Positions 16,925 through 25,937 are shown, numbered from the stretch's first letter. The stretch is DNA of 64,000 bases from Curtobacterium sp. MCLR17_036 (GCF_003234445.2 NZ_CP126269.1:2852001-2916000); one strand, 5' to 3'. The notes: generated from the letters alone by a model not told the origin. Made by a program: numbers and translations.

Positions 16925-17746
16925 CTACCGCGCCGCCAGCGCACCTTCGTACAGGTCGCGTTTCGACAGCCCGGTCGCGTCCGCGACCGCCGCCGCGGCC
17001 TCCTTCATGCGCATGCCGGCGGCCACCCGTTCGAGCACGAGCCGCACGCCGTCGTCGAGCGTCGCTTCCTCGGTGGCCTCGGCCGCTCCGGCGACGACGA
17101 TGCAGATCTCGCCCTTGACCCCGTCGGACGCCCACGCGGTGAGCTCGTCGAGCGAGCCGCGACGGACCTCCTCGTAGAGCTTCGTGAGCTCACGGCAGAC
17201 CGCGGCGCGGCGGTCGCCGCCGAACCCGACGGCCATGTCGGCCAGCGTCTCCGCCAGCCGGTGCGGCGACTCGAAGAACACCATCGTCCGCTGCTCCCCC
17301 GCGAGCGCCTGGAACGCCCGGCGACGCTCCCCGGCCTTGCGGGTCGGGAACCCCTCGAACGTGAAGCGGTCGGTGGGCAGTCCGGACACGGCGAGCGCCA
17401 TGAGCACGGCCGACGGCCCGGGCAGCGCCGTGACGGTGACCCCGGCCGCTGCTGCCGCCTCGACGAGCGGGAAGCCGGGGTCGCTGATCGCGGGCATGCC
17501 GGCGTCGGTGAGGACCACGACGTCCTCGTCACGCGCGAGCTCGACGACCTCGGACGCCTTCGCCCGCTCGTTGTGCTCGTGCAGGGCGATGAGCCGCGGA
17601 CGGTTCTCGATGCCGAGGGCACGCATGAGGTGGATGGCGGTCCTCGTGTCCTCCGCCGCGACGACCGTGGCGTTGGAGAGGGCCTCGACGAGACGGCGCG
17701 AGGCGTCCCCGAGGTTGCCGATGGGCGTTGCTGCGAGGACGATCAC
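16925..17746 (-). CDS. rsmI: 16S rRNA 2'-O-ribose methyltransferase RsmI
   Basis: This 273-residue enzyme of the tetrapyrrole-methylase fold methylates the ribose of C1402 in 16S rRNA. Family signatures are present: VLAATPIGNLGDAS at the start, AAEDTR near residue 32, GMPAISDPGFPLV for SAM binding and LPGPSAV. GTG at 17746 gives the conserved start; the frame can be extended to 17785 but without homology. It is divergent from the protein mannosyltransferase gene, 65 bases away, a pair also known from other actinobacteria such as mycobacteria. Confidence 0.93.
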   Translation of the reverse strand: MIVLAATPIGNLGDASRRLVEALSNATVVAAEDTRTAIHLMRALGIENRPRLIALHEHNERAKASEVVELARDEDVVVLTDAGMPAISDPGFPLVEAAAAAGVTVTALPGPSAVLMALAVSGLPTDRFTFEGFPTRKAGERRRAFQALAGEQRTMVFFESPHRLAETLADMAVGFGGDRRAAVCRELTKLYEEVRRGSLDELTAWASDGVKGEICIVVAGAAEATEEATLDDGVRLVLERVAAGMRMKEAAAAVADATGLSKRDLYEGALAAR

Positions 17747-17811
17747 CCACCCATTGTGGGTGCACGGCCGTCCGAGCGGGGACACGCGGTCGCTCCGTAG
17801 GATGCTCTCCG

Positions 17812-19443
17812 ATGACCAGCGAGCTGACCGACGACCGCACGGCCGTGCCCGACGGGCCGGTCGGCTCGCGCCTCGACGACTGGTGGGGGCGGGTGCTGTC
17901 CACCACGCAGCGCATCGCCGTGTGGCGCTGGGCCGGGCCGCTCGCGGTGACGCTGCTCGCCGCCCTCCTGCGGCTGGTGAACCTCGGCAACCCGCACGCG
18001 CTGGTGTTCGACGAGACGTACTACGTCAAGGACGGCTGGTCGATCGTGCACCTCGGCTACGAGGGCACCTGGCCGGCGAACCCGACCGGTGACGACGCCC
18101 CGACGACCGACGACCGGTTCGTCCGGGGCGAGACGGACATCTTCACGAGTGCCGCCGAGTTCATCGCGCACCCGCCGCTCGGCAAGTACCTCATCGGCCT
18201 CGGCATGCTGCTGTTCGGCCCGGACAACGCCTTCGGCTGGCGCTTCGCCGTCGCCGTGCTCGGCATCGCGACGGTGTTCCTCACGGCGGTGATCGCGCGC
18301 TCGCTGTTCCGCTCGACCCTGGTCGGCACGCTCGCCGGCGGCCTGCTCGCGATCGACGGCCAGGCGATCGTGATGTCCCGGGTCACGCTGCTCGACGGCA
18401 TCGTGACGTTCTTCGTCGTGCTGGGTTTCGGTGCGCTCCTGCTCGACCGACGGCGCAGCCAGCGGCAGCTCGACGCGTGGGTCGCCCGGCGGGCCGCGGC
18501 CGGCCGCGACACCCTGTGGGGCCCGGTGCTCTGGTGGCGACCGTGGCTGTTCGCGATGGGACTCGCGCTCGGGCTGGCCTCGGCCACGAAGTGGTCCGGT
18601 CTGTACTTCCTGGCGTTCTTCGCCGTGTACTCCGTGCTGAGCGACGTGATGGCCCGACGTCGTGCCGGGGTGGCGTTCTGGTCGTCCAGCGCGCTGCTGC
18701 AGCAGGCACCGGTGTCGTTCCTGCTCACGGTCCCGGTCGCCGCGGTGACGTACCTGGCGTCGTGGACCGGCTGGTTCCTGTCGAAGGACGGCTGGGACCG
18801 CAACTGGATCGCCGGCGGCGGCGAGCGGTGGACCGGCGTGCTCGCCTGGGTGCCGGACAGCCTGCAGAACTGGTGGCACTACCAGACCGAGATCTACGGC
18901 TTCAACATCGGGCTGCACACCCCGCACTCGTACCAGGCGAACCCGCTGCTCTGGCTCGTCATGCAGCGCCCCACCTCGATGTACTACCTCGGCACGGCCG
19001 CCGGCCAGGACGGCTGCGTCGTCGATCGGTGCGGGGCGGCGATCACCGGCATCGCGAACCCGTTCATCTGGTACGCGTCGGTCGTCGCGACGGTGGCCCT
19101 GCTCGTGCTCTGGGTCCTGCGCCGCCGCTGGGAGTACGGCTTCGTCCTGCTCGGGGTCGCGGCCGGCTACCTGCCGTGGCTCGCGTACGTGAACCGGACG
19201 GTCTTCCAGTTCTACACGATCGCCTTCGAGCCCTTCATGGTGACGGCGCTCGCCGCCGCGATCGCGCTGGTCCTCGGTTCGCGGGACGATCCACGACGCC
19301 GACGCACCCGGGCGGTCGTGTGGGTGGGCGTGTACCTGGGCATCGTCGTGCTGGCGTCGGTCTACTGGTACCCGATGTGGACGGCGATGCAGGTGCCGTG
19401 GGACTTCGTCCGGTCGCACTACTGGGTGCCGAGCTGGCTGTAG
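17812..19443 (+). CDS. Protein O-mannosyltransferase (PMT, GT39)
   Basis: This 543-residue membrane enzyme transfers mannose from polyprenyl-phosphomannose to Ser/Thr of exported proteins. The first outer loop carries NPHALVFDETYYVKDGW (about residues 60-76) with the catalytic acidic residues, and PPLGKYLIGLG follows. Hydrophobic segments continue to the C-terminus, which ends with the actinobacterial-type PMWTAMQVPWDFVRSHYW. TAGGAT ends 8 bases before the ATG at 17812. It is divergent from rsmI, as in other actinobacteria. The secreted Ser/Thr/Pro-rich proteins encoded elsewhere in this window could be substrates, which is inference. Confidence 0.9.
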   Translation: MTSELTDDRTAVPDGPVGSRLDDWWGRVLSTTQRIAVWRWAGPLAVTLLAALLRLVNLGNPHALVFDETYYVKDGWSIVHLGYEGTWPANPTGDDAPTTDDRFVRGETDIFTSAAEFIAHPPLGKYLIGLGMLLFGPDNAFGWRFAVAVLGIATVFLTAVIARSLFRSTLVGTLAGGLLAIDGQAIVMSRVTLLDGIVTFFVVLGFGALLLDRRRSQRQLDAWVARRAAAGRDTLWGPVLWWRPWLFAMGLALGLASATKWSGLYFLAFFAVYSVLSDVMARRRAGVAFWSSSALLQQAPVSFLLTVPVAAVTYLASWTGWFLSKDGWDRNWIAGGGERWTGVLAWVPDSLQNWWHYQTEIYGFNIGLHTPHSYQANPLLWLVMQRPTSMYYLGTAAGQDGCVVDRCGAAITGIANPFIWYASVVATVALLVLWVLRRRWEYGFVLLGVAAGYLPWLAYVNRTVFQFYTIAFEPFMVTALAAAIALVLGSRDDPRRRRTRAVVWVGVYLGIVVLASVYWYPMWTAMQVPWDFVRSHYWVPSWL

Positions 19444-19480
19444 CGCGCGGGTCCTGACCGGCGCGCCGGTCGCGCCCTGG

Positions 19481-19504
19481 CCGTCGGACCGTCGGACCGT
19501 CGGA
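19481..19504. repeat. Three tandem CCGTCGGA units
   Basis: The octamer CCGTCGGA occurs three times in a row at the left edge of palindrome F1c. A second low-complexity run made of CGTC and CGTT follows at about 19540-19615. No function is evident. Confidence 0.7.
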
Positions 19505-19544
19505 CGGGAGGCGCGGGTCGGCGCCGGCACGTGCCTCCCGTCCG
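19501..19544. repeat. 44-bp palindrome, family F1, copy c
   Basis: Arms CGGACGGGAGGCGCGGG and GTGCCTCCCGTCCG; the outer 12 bases pair perfectly and the centre is degenerate. It lies in the 259-base gap between the convergent mannosyltransferase and TetR genes and could terminate transcription from both sides. Confidence 0.8.
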
Positions 19545-19702
19545 TCCGGCCATCCGTCCGTCCGCCTGCCGGTCCGTCCGCCTGCCCGTCCGTTCGTCCG
19601 TTCGTTCGTTCGGGCAGGAGGGCACGAGGGCACGAGGGCCGTGCTCGCGCCGCGATGCGCGCTCGCGCGTCTGCGCGCTCGCGTCCCGGTCGCGTCGTCG
19701 CG

Positions 19703-20371
19703 TCAGGGCTGGGCGTGCAGGGCGCGCTCGATCGACTCGCGGTCGAGGGGCGCACCGAGCATCGGCTCGGCAGCACCGGTGCCGCCGCGGGGCAGCACGC
19801 CCTCGATGATGACCTCGGCGTACCGTCGCCAGGCGTTCGGGTCGTGGGCGCGGGTCGCGTCGGCGACGGAGCCGACCATCGTCGTGAGCATCGGCAGGTC
19901 GCGGTAGTCGAAGCCGGCACGGACGACGCCCGCGGTCTCGGCGCGGCCGATGATCGTCGCCACCTGACGCTCGAGCCGGTCGCGCTCGAGCACGATCGAC
20001 GGACGGGCCTTGCCGGCGCGGACGATGGCGTCGGCGAGGGCTCGGTCCCGCGCACGGAACTCGAACACGCCCATCAGGTACACGCGGAGTGCCTCGCGCG
20101 GGTCGGTGACGTCGGCGGCGCGTGCGGCGGCCTCGTTCATGGCCTCGAACTTGGTGGCGAGCAGCGCCTCGATCAGGGAGTCCTTGTCGGCGAACCGGCG
20201 GTAGACCGTCCCGACGCCGACGCCGGCCTCGTGCGCGATGTCGTTCAGCGTGACCGAGAGCCCGCGCTCGGCGAAGCACTTCCGCGCGGTCTGCAGGATG
20301 AGCTCGCGGTTGCGCGCGGCGTCGGCGCGCAGCGGTCGCTCGAGGTCGGACGCGGACTCGGTGGTGCTCAC
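19703..20371 (-). CDS. TetR-family repressor of the adjacent DHA2 efflux gene
   Basis: This 222-residue regulator has an N-terminal helix-turn-helix (about residues 20-60; ILQTARKCFAERGLSVTLN and VGTVYRRFADKDSLIEAL) and a C-terminal ligand and dimer domain with no close named relative. It is divergent from the efflux transporter gene, and two copies of a 17-base palindrome lie between them, so it most likely represses that gene and itself until a toxic compound binds. GTG at 20371 is chosen; the frame extends to 20404 but would cover promoter sequence. Confidence 0.88.
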   Translation of the reverse strand: MSTTESASDLERPLRADAARNRELILQTARKCFAERGLSVTLNDIAHEAGVGVGTVYRRFADKDSLIEALLATKFEAMNEAAARAADVTDPREALRVYLMGVFEFRARDRALADAIVRAGKARPSIVLERDRLERQVATIIGRAETAGVVRAGFDYRDLPMLTTMVGSVADATRAHDPNAWRRYAEVIIEGVLPRGGTGAAEPMLGAPLDRESIERALHAQP

Positions 20372-20405
20372 GACGACGAACCTAGTTGAACTATCTGGGA
20401 ACAAG

Positions 20406-20422
20406 TGGATGCGGTCCCTCCG
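20406..20422. promoter_or_regulatory. TetR operator 1 (imperfect)
   Basis: TGGATGCGGTCCCTCCG matches the perfect operator at 20446 in 13 of 17 positions and lies exactly 40 bases upstream of it, about four helical turns, so two repressor dimers would bind the same face of the DNA. Confidence 0.6.
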
Positions 20423-20445
20423 TTTCGGTCTACACTGGCCACAAG

Positions 20446-20462
20446 CGGATGCAGTGCATCCG
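20446..20462. promoter_or_regulatory. TetR operator 2 (perfect palindrome)
   Basis: CGGATGCAGTGCATCCG is a perfect 17-base palindrome around a central G. It follows a TACACT hexamer (20431-20436) that could be the -10 box of the efflux gene, so binding here would block early transcription. Confidence 0.7.
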
Positions 20463-20539
20463 GTTCGACCCTTCTCCTTTCGGAGTGCCCGACGGTGCGC
20501 GCTCCGAGTCCCCCTCCAACCTTCATGAAGGAGGCTGCC

Positions 20540-22081
20540 GTGACGGCAGAACAGACCGTGCCGACCCCCACCGGGGCAGCACCCACGACTCCGGGCACCA
20601 CCCCCGCCAAGAGCAGCCGCCGCTGGATCGCCCTGGCGGTCATCGCCCTGGCCCAGCTCATGGTCGTGCTCGACGCGACGATCGTGAACATCGCGCTCCC
20701 CTCGGCCCAGGCCGACCTCGACTTCGGCACCGACCAGCGGCAGTGGATCGTCACCGCCTACTCACTGGCCTTCGGGTCGCTCCTGCTGCTCGGCGGACGC
20801 CTCGGCGACCTGTTCGGGCGCAAGAACACGTTCATCATCGGCCTCGTCGGGTTCGCACTCGCCTCCGTGCTCGGCGGCCTCGCCGACTCGTTCGGCCTGC
20901 TCGTCGCCGCCCGCGCGCTGCAGGGCGTGTTCGGCGCGCTGCTCGCCCCGTCGGCGCTCGGCATGCTCACCACGACGTTCCGCGACCCGAAGGAACGCGG
21001 CCGCGCGTTCGGCATCTTCGGCTCGATCGCGGGTTCGGGTGCGGCCATCGGCCTGCTGCTCGGCGGCGTCCTGACCGAGTACGCGTCGTGGCGCTGGTGC
21101 CTCTACGTCAACGTCGTCTTCGCCGTCCTCGGCGTGATCGGCGCCCTCGTCTTCATGGAGCGCCCGCCGAAGGTCGAGCGTCCCCGCATCGACGTCGCCG
21201 GCGTCTTCACCATCACCCTCGGCCTGGTCGGCGTCGTCTACGGCTTCTCGAACGCCGAGACCAACGGCTGGGACGCCCCGCTCACCATCGTCATGCTCGC
21301 CGGCGGTGTCCTGCTGATCGCAGCCTTCGTGCTCATCGAGACCCGGGTCGCCCACCCGCTGCTCCCCCTGCGCGTCGTGCTCGACCGCGACCGCGGCGGC
21401 TCGTTCATCGCCATCGGCCTCGTCGCGATCGGCATGTTCGGCATCTTCCTGTTCCTGACCTACTACCTGGAGCAGACCCTCGGGTTCAGCTCGCTGCAGA
21501 CCGGTCTCGCGTTCCTGCCGATGCCCGCGTCGATCATGATCTCGGCGACGCAGATCGGCGGCCGCCTGCTGCCGCGCGTCGGGCCGAAGGTGCTCATCTT
21601 CGCCGGCGGCCTGGTCGCCGCGACGGGGCTGCTCCTGCTGCTGCGCACCGACCTCGACAGCTCCTACGCGGGCACCGTCCTGCCGGCGCTCATCGTGATC
21701 GGCCTCGGCATGGGCACGATCTTCTCGTCCGCGATGAACACCGCGACGACGGGGGTCGCCCGCGCCGACGCCGGCGTCGCGTCCGCCACGGTCAACACGA
21801 TGCAGCAGATCGGCGGCTCGATCGGCACGGCGCTGCTCTCGACGATCTTCGCCGACGTCGTCGCGAACAGCCTGTCCGGGCTGAACGCCGCCCCGACGAA
21901 GCTGCAGCAGGCCCAGGCCGTGCTCGACGGCTACCACGTGGCCTTCGGGATCTCGGCCGGTGTGCTGGTGCTCGTCGCCCTCGCGGGTGGCCTGCTCATC
22001 AACCGCCAGTCCGTGCGACTCGAGCGGCTCGCCCGCGCCGGGTCCGCGACGACCGGGAGCATCCCCGCCGCGGCGCACTGA
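20540..22081 (+). CDS. DHA2-family (EmrB/QacA-type) MFS drug efflux transporter
   Basis: This 513-residue protein has 14 hydrophobic segments, the DHA2 count. Motifs include LDATIVNIALPSAQ (motif D1), LGGRLGDLFGRKN (motif A) and GSGAAIGLLLGG (motif C), all typical of proton-driven multidrug exporters. GTG at 20540 is chosen because AAGGAGG lies seven bases before it; an in-frame ATG at 20524 sits upstream of that ribosome site. A strong hairpin (22106-22140) follows the stop. It is controlled by the divergent TetR gene, judged from the operators. The exported compound cannot be predicted. Confidence 0.92.
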   Translation: MTAEQTVPTPTGAAPTTPGTTPAKSSRRWIALAVIALAQLMVVLDATIVNIALPSAQADLDFGTDQRQWIVTAYSLAFGSLLLLGGRLGDLFGRKNTFIIGLVGFALASVLGGLADSFGLLVAARALQGVFGALLAPSALGMLTTTFRDPKERGRAFGIFGSIAGSGAAIGLLLGGVLTEYASWRWCLYVNVVFAVLGVIGALVFMERPPKVERPRIDVAGVFTITLGLVGVVYGFSNAETNGWDAPLTIVMLAGGVLLIAAFVLIETRVAHPLLPLRVVLDRDRGGSFIAIGLVAIGMFGIFLFLTYYLEQTLGFSSLQTGLAFLPMPASIMISATQIGGRLLPRVGPKVLIFAGGLVAATGLLLLLRTDLDSSYAGTVLPALIVIGLGMGTIFSSAMNTATTGVARADAGVASATVNTMQQIGGSIGTALLSTIFADVVANSLSGLNAAPTKLQQAQAVLDGYHVAFGISAGVLVLVALAGGLLINRQSVRLERLARAGSATTGSIPAAAH

Positions 22082-22105
22082 CGCCGGTCCGCGGCGACAC
22101 GACGG

Positions 22106-22140
22106 CGACGGCCCGTCCCGGGAGACCGGGGCGGGCCGTC
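22106..22140 (+). terminator. Hairpin terminator after the efflux gene
   Basis: The stem CGACGGCCCGTCCCGG pairs with CCGGGGCGGGCCGTCG (one mismatch) around a GAGA loop, 24 bases after the stop codon. There is no T-tract, as is usual in such GC-rich genomes. It could also serve the converging AAA+ gene. Confidence 0.7.
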
Positions 22141-22202
22141 GTGCGTGCGGCGAGGCGGCGGACAGCTGATCGTGCGGCCGGGGCGGCGGGGCGGCAAGCG
22201 CA

Positions 22203-22245
22203 TGCGTGCGCATGGTGCGACGAAGCACCTGTCGAACGACGCGTG
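22203..22245. repeat. 43-base direct repeat, unit 1
   Basis: This unit matches the unit at 22274 in 34 of 43 positions without gaps. It contains a GGTGC-GACGAA-GCACC hairpin and GTCGAACGAC. Confidence 0.65.
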
Positions 22246-22273
22246 GTCCGACGGACTGTGCGCACGCAACCTC

Positions 22274-22316
22274 TGTGTGTGCACGTTCCGACGAACCACG
22301 TGTCGATCGACTCGTG
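22274..22316. repeat. 43-base direct repeat, unit 2
   Basis: This is the second unit, 71 bases after the first. It contains GTTC-CGAC-GAAC and the perfect palindrome GTCGATCGAC inside a longer near-palindrome centred at about 22306. Confidence 0.65.
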
Positions 22317-22373
22317 TCGTGTCGCGGACCCGCGCCGCGCGCCCCGAGGCCAGCGCAGGACGCTGCCCGCTCC

Positions 22374-22405
22374 CCCGCTCGCCCGCTCGCCCGCTCGCCC
22401 GCTCG
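22374..22405. repeat. Four tandem CCCGCTCG octamers
   Basis: Four exact copies of CCCGCTCG end one base before the AAA+ stop codon. This looks like slippage-prone simple sequence. Confidence 0.75.
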
Positions 22406-22406
22406 G

Positions 22407-25400
22407 TCAGGACACTGCTGACACCCCGGCGGGCAGCGCAGCAGCGTCGGCGGCGACCGTCACGTCCACGGCCTCGATGATCACCATCTCCTCTGCCGAC
22501 GGCTCGGACGACGGGTCCGCGAACAACCGCAGGTCCCGGGCACGGACGGCGTCGTCGAGGATGTTCCGCACCGCTCGACCGTTGCCCCACTCCCGGTCCG
22601 AGAACCGGCCGGTGTCCTCCGCCGCCGTCAGACGGCGCACCAGCAGCTCGCGAGCGTCCTCGGTGAACTGTTCGTGCGCCGCGACCGCCATGTGCTCCGC
22701 GATCCCGACGAGGTCCGCCGCCGAGTACGGGCGGAACGCGATGGTCTGCGTGAACCGTGACGGCAAGCCGGGGTTCGAGCGCAGGAAGCCTGCCATCTCG
22801 TCCGGGTACCCGGCGACGATCACCATGAAGGCCCCGCGGTCGTTCTCCATGCGGGCGAGCAGCGTGTCGATCGCCTCCTGCCCGAAGCTCCGGTCGCGGT
22901 CGGTGGCGAGCGTGTAGGCCTCGTCGATGAACAGCACGCCGCCCCGCGCCTCGGTGATGCGTTCCTCGGTCTTCGTCGCCGTCTGGCCGACGTAGCCGGC
23001 GACCAGCCCCGCCGCGTCGACCTCGACGACGTGACCGGACGGCAGCACGCCGAGGGCACGGTAGAGCCGCGCGAGGAGCCGGGCGATCGTGGTCTTGCCG
23101 GTCCCCGGCGGACCGGTGAACACGAGGTGCTCGACCAGGACCTGCCCGGTCGACATGCCCCGAGCCGTGCGAGCCTGCTGCGCGCGGACGCCCGCCATGA
23201 GCGACTCGACCTGCCGCTTGACCCCGGGCTGCCCTATCTGCGCCTCGAGTTCCGCCAGGACGTCCTCCACCGCCTCGACGGCCGGACCGTCGTCCGCCAG
23301 GACCGACCGGCAGGCCGCCTCGACGTCCGCCACGTCGATCTGGTCGAGGTCGACGCCGTCCGTCGGGGCTGTCCCGTCGGCAAACACCCGGGTGTTGCGG
23401 ACGCGGACCGCCTCGTCGACGAGGTTGCGGACGGCTCCGGCGTTCCCCCAGTCCGCACGGGCGAACAGACCGGAGCGTTCCGCAGCCGACAGCCGCGCGC
23501 GGAGCGCTCGCGCGGCGTCCTCCGTGAACCGTTCGTTCCTCGCCGCCGCCATCGAGGTCGCGATCTCGGCGAGTTGCTCGGCCGAGTACGACCGGAACTC
23601 GATCGTGGTCGGGAAGCGCCGGGCGAGTCCGGGGTTCGACCGCAGGAAGTCCGCCATCGGCTCCGGGTACCCGGCGGCGATGACGAGGAACCGACCGCGG
23701 TCGTCCTCCATGCGCTTGAGCAGCGTGTCGACCGCCTCACGCCCGAACGCGTCGCCGCCGGCGGTGAGCGCGTAGGCCTCGTCCACGAAGAGGACGCCGC
23801 CCATCGCCTCGTCGATCCGTTCGGTCGTCTTCGTCGCGGTCTGGCCCACGTAGCCGGCGACGAGGTCACCGCGGTCCACCTCGACGACCGTGCCGCCCGG
23901 CAGGAGTCCCAGCGCCCGGTACAGGCGCGCGATGAGCCGGGCGATCGTGGTCTTGCCGGTGCCGGGCGGACCGGTGAAGAGCAGGTGGGGGATGTCCGGC
24001 ACCGCCGCGCGTCCGTCGCGATCGGCAGCCGCTCGAGCGGCACGTGCGTTCGCGACGAGGGACTCGACCTGCCGCGCGACCTGGTCCTGCCCGATCTGGG
24101 CGCGCAGTTCCGCGAGCACGGTCTCGACGTCCTCGGTCGGTGCCGACAGACGGCCGACACCCTGGTCGTCGCACGCGACGACGACGTCCTCTTCCCGGAT
24201 CTCGACGAGGGCGTCCCCGTCGATGGTGTCGCCACCGAGTCCGGGCGCACCGGCGAGCAGCGCGCTGAGTCGGGCGTCCCGAGCGGTGGCCGCCCGGTCG
24301 ACCACGGTCCGCACCGTCCTCGCGTTGCCCCACGTGCGCTCTGCGAAGCGACCGGAGACCTCGGCTTCGCGGAGCCGGAGCCCGAGCCGGTCGACCGCCT
24401 CGCTGGTCAGGACGGCGCCGGAGTCCGACGCCATCTGCACGGCGATCGCGACGAGCTCGTCCGCGGAGTACGGCGTGAACTCGATGCGCTGCGGGAACCG
24501 TGAGGCGATGCCCGGGTTCGCCGCGGTGAAGGCGTCCATCTCGGTCGGGTAGCCAGCGGCGATGCAGACGAACGACCCGCGGCGGTCCTCGAGCGCCTTG
24601 AGCAGGGTGTCCAGCGCCTGTCGGCCGAAGTCGTTCTCGCCGCCGCTGGTGAGGGCGTACGCCTCGTCCACGAGCAGGACGCCACCCATCGCCCGCTCCA
24701 CCGCGGCGGTCGTCCGCTCCTCGGTGCCACCGACGTGCGCCGCGACGAGCGCCGCACGGTCCACCTCGACGAGGGTGTCCGAGGGCAGGAACCCGAGCGC
24801 GTGGTAGAGCCGCGCGACGAGCCGACCGATCGTGGTCTTCCCGGTGCCCGGAGGCCCGACGAACAGCAGGTGCCCCGCGGTCAGCTCGCCGTGCAGGCCC
24901 TTGTCCCTGCGGAGCTGCACGAGCTCCGCCTGTGCCACGACGTTGCGCACCTGCGCCTTGAGCTGGGCCTGCCCGACGACCGCGTCCAGTTCTGCGAGCA
25001 CGGCGGCCACGGCTTCGGGCCCCTGTGCCGGCGGGAGCGGCGGGAGCAGCTCGAGCCCGTCGTCCGGCTCCGCCTCGTCCCGGGCGGCTGCCTGTTCGTC
25101 GCGAGCGGACCGACGCAGCGACGCTCCCGACTCGTCGGGGCTCGTCCGCACGAAGCACTCGGGACCGTCCGAGGAACCGTCGGCACCAGTGCCCCAGAGT
25201 CGCACCTGTGATCCGTCGGCGGAGACGTGCAGTGCCACGGACTCGTAGCGGTGCTCCGCGGTCCAACAGACGAAACGCACCGCCGCACGGAGCCGTTCGA
25301 CGGGCACGTGCAGCCGTCGGGGCCGGCCGTCCAGGACCCCCGCCACGGGATCGCCGAGCAAGCCGGCGGCTCCCCGGACGAGGACGCGTTCGGGCGCGAG

Positions 25401-25937
25401 GGCGAGGGTGACGATCGGGGACGGCTCGACGGCCTCCGCGGTCACGAGGGTCTTCATGAACGTGTTCCGGTCGACCGTCGCGAGACTCGTCTGCCCGTCG
25501 ACGTCGCCCCAGCTCCCGTACGAGCCCTTGAGGTGCTCCAGCAGACGCGGCGACGTCCACATCGTCTGGTGCAGTACCGGCTCGCCTCCGGGTCCCGTGA
25601 CGACGACCTGTTGCCGGTCGTCGATCCAGCCGAGGCCGATGGACACCTCGTCGTCGTCGTCGAAGTGCTCGGCGAGCTCGAGCACGAAGCTCGGCGGCAA
25701 CGTCAGCCAGGTCGTCACGAGCGGGACCGCCTCGAGGACCGGTTCGAGGGCGACGTGCACGCCGTCGGACGCGATCAGCTGGACACGGGTGTCCTCGTCG
25801 ACCCACAGCCCCAGCCCGTCCAGCACGCCCGAGCCGTCGGCGGTGCGGAACCCGTCGGTCCTGGTGGCAGCGCGGCGGAGGGCACCGACCGTCAGCCGCA
25901 GGACCTGCTCGACGTCCCTGAGCCGTCCGGCGCTCAC
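22407..25937 (-). CDS. Triple CbxX/CfxQ-type AAA+ ATPase with N-terminal clamp-like region
   Basis: This 1176-residue protein has three tandem AAA+ modules. Walker A GPPGTGKTT occurs at about residues 360, 656 and 942, each followed by Walker B VDEAYAL or IDEAYTL and a RFPxxIEF/RFTQTIAF segment. The family includes the Rubisco activase CbbX, SpoVK and the N-terminal partner domain of EccA. Modules 2 and 3 keep the pore-loop motif AGYVGQT, while module 1 has AAHVGGT. The first 320 residues are unrelated to AAA+ and show weak sliding-clamp-like patterns. No ESX secretion genes are near. GTG at 25937 overlaps the upstream stop (GTGA). A remodelling role on a protein partner, perhaps products of the adjacent genes, is inferred. 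Confidence 0.85.
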   Translation of the reverse strand: MSAGRLRDVEQVLRLTVGALRRAATRTDGFRTADGSGVLDGLGLWVDEDTRVQLIASDGVHVALEPVLEAVPLVTTWLTLPPSFVLELAEHFDDDDEVSIGLGWIDDRQQVVVTGPGGEPVLHQTMWTSPRLLEHLKGSYGSWGDVDGQTSLATVDRNTFMKTLVTAEAVEPSPIVTLALAPERVLVRGAAGLLGDPVAGVLDGRPRRLHVPVERLRAAVRFVCWTAEHRYESVALHVSADGSQVRLWGTGADGSSDGPECFVRTSPDESGASLRRSARDEQAAARDEAEPDDGLELLPPLPPAQGPEAVAAVLAELDAVVGQAQLKAQVRNVVAQAELVQLRRDKGLHGELTAGHLLFVGPPGTGKTTIGRLVARLYHALGFLPSDTLVEVDRAALVAAHVGGTEERTTAAVERAMGGVLLVDEAYALTSGGENDFGRQALDTLLKALEDRRGSFVCIAAGYPTEMDAFTAANPGIASRFPQRIEFTPYSADELVAIAVQMASDSGAVLTSEAVDRLGLRLREAEVSGRFAERTWGNARTVRTVVDRAATARDARLSALLAGAPGLGGDTIDGDALVEIREEDVVVACDDQGVGRLSAPTEDVETVLAELRAQIGQDQVARQVESLVANARAARAAADRDGRAAVPDIPHLLFTGPPGTGKTTIARLIARLYRALGLLPGGTVVEVDRGDLVAGYVGQTATKTTERIDEAMGGVLFVDEAYALTAGGDAFGREAVDTLLKRMEDDRGRFLVIAAGYPEPMADFLRSNPGLARRFPTTIEFRSYSAEQLAEIATSMAAARNERFTEDAARALRARLSAAERSGLFARADWGNAGAVRNLVDEAVRVRNTRVFADGTAPTDGVDLDQIDVADVEAACRSVLADDGPAVEAVEDVLAELEAQIGQPGVKRQVESLMAGVRAQQARTARGMSTGQVLVEHLVFTGPPGTGKTTIARLLARLYRALGVLPSGHVVEVDAAGLVAGYVGQTATKTEERITEARGGVLFIDEAYTLATDRDRSFGQEAIDTLLARMENDRGAFMVIVAGYPDEMAGFLRSNPGLPSRFTQTIAFRPYSAADLVGIAEHMAVAAHEQFTEDARELLVRRLTAAEDTGRFSDREWGNGRAVRNILDDAVRARDLRLFADPSSEPSAEEMVIIEAVDVTVAADAAALPAGVSAVS

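Larger units (their letters stand above)
22082..22406. other. Intergenic region with terminator and repeats
   Basis: These 325 bases between the convergent efflux and AAA+ genes contain no credible gene. They hold a strong hairpin (22106-22140), a pair of 43-base direct repeats (22203 and 22274) rich in small palindromes, and four tandem CCCGCTCG octamers just after the AAA+ stop. Confidence 0.8.

Noticed and set aside
22203..22316. Plasmid or phage attachment site from the 43-base repeats
   Set aside because: No integrase gene, tRNA gene or mobile cargo lies between or near the repeats.
22407..25937. EccA of a type VII (ESX) secretion system
   Set aside because: EccA has one CbxX module with a TPR-like N-terminus, and no EccB-E, EsxA/B or mycosin genes are near.
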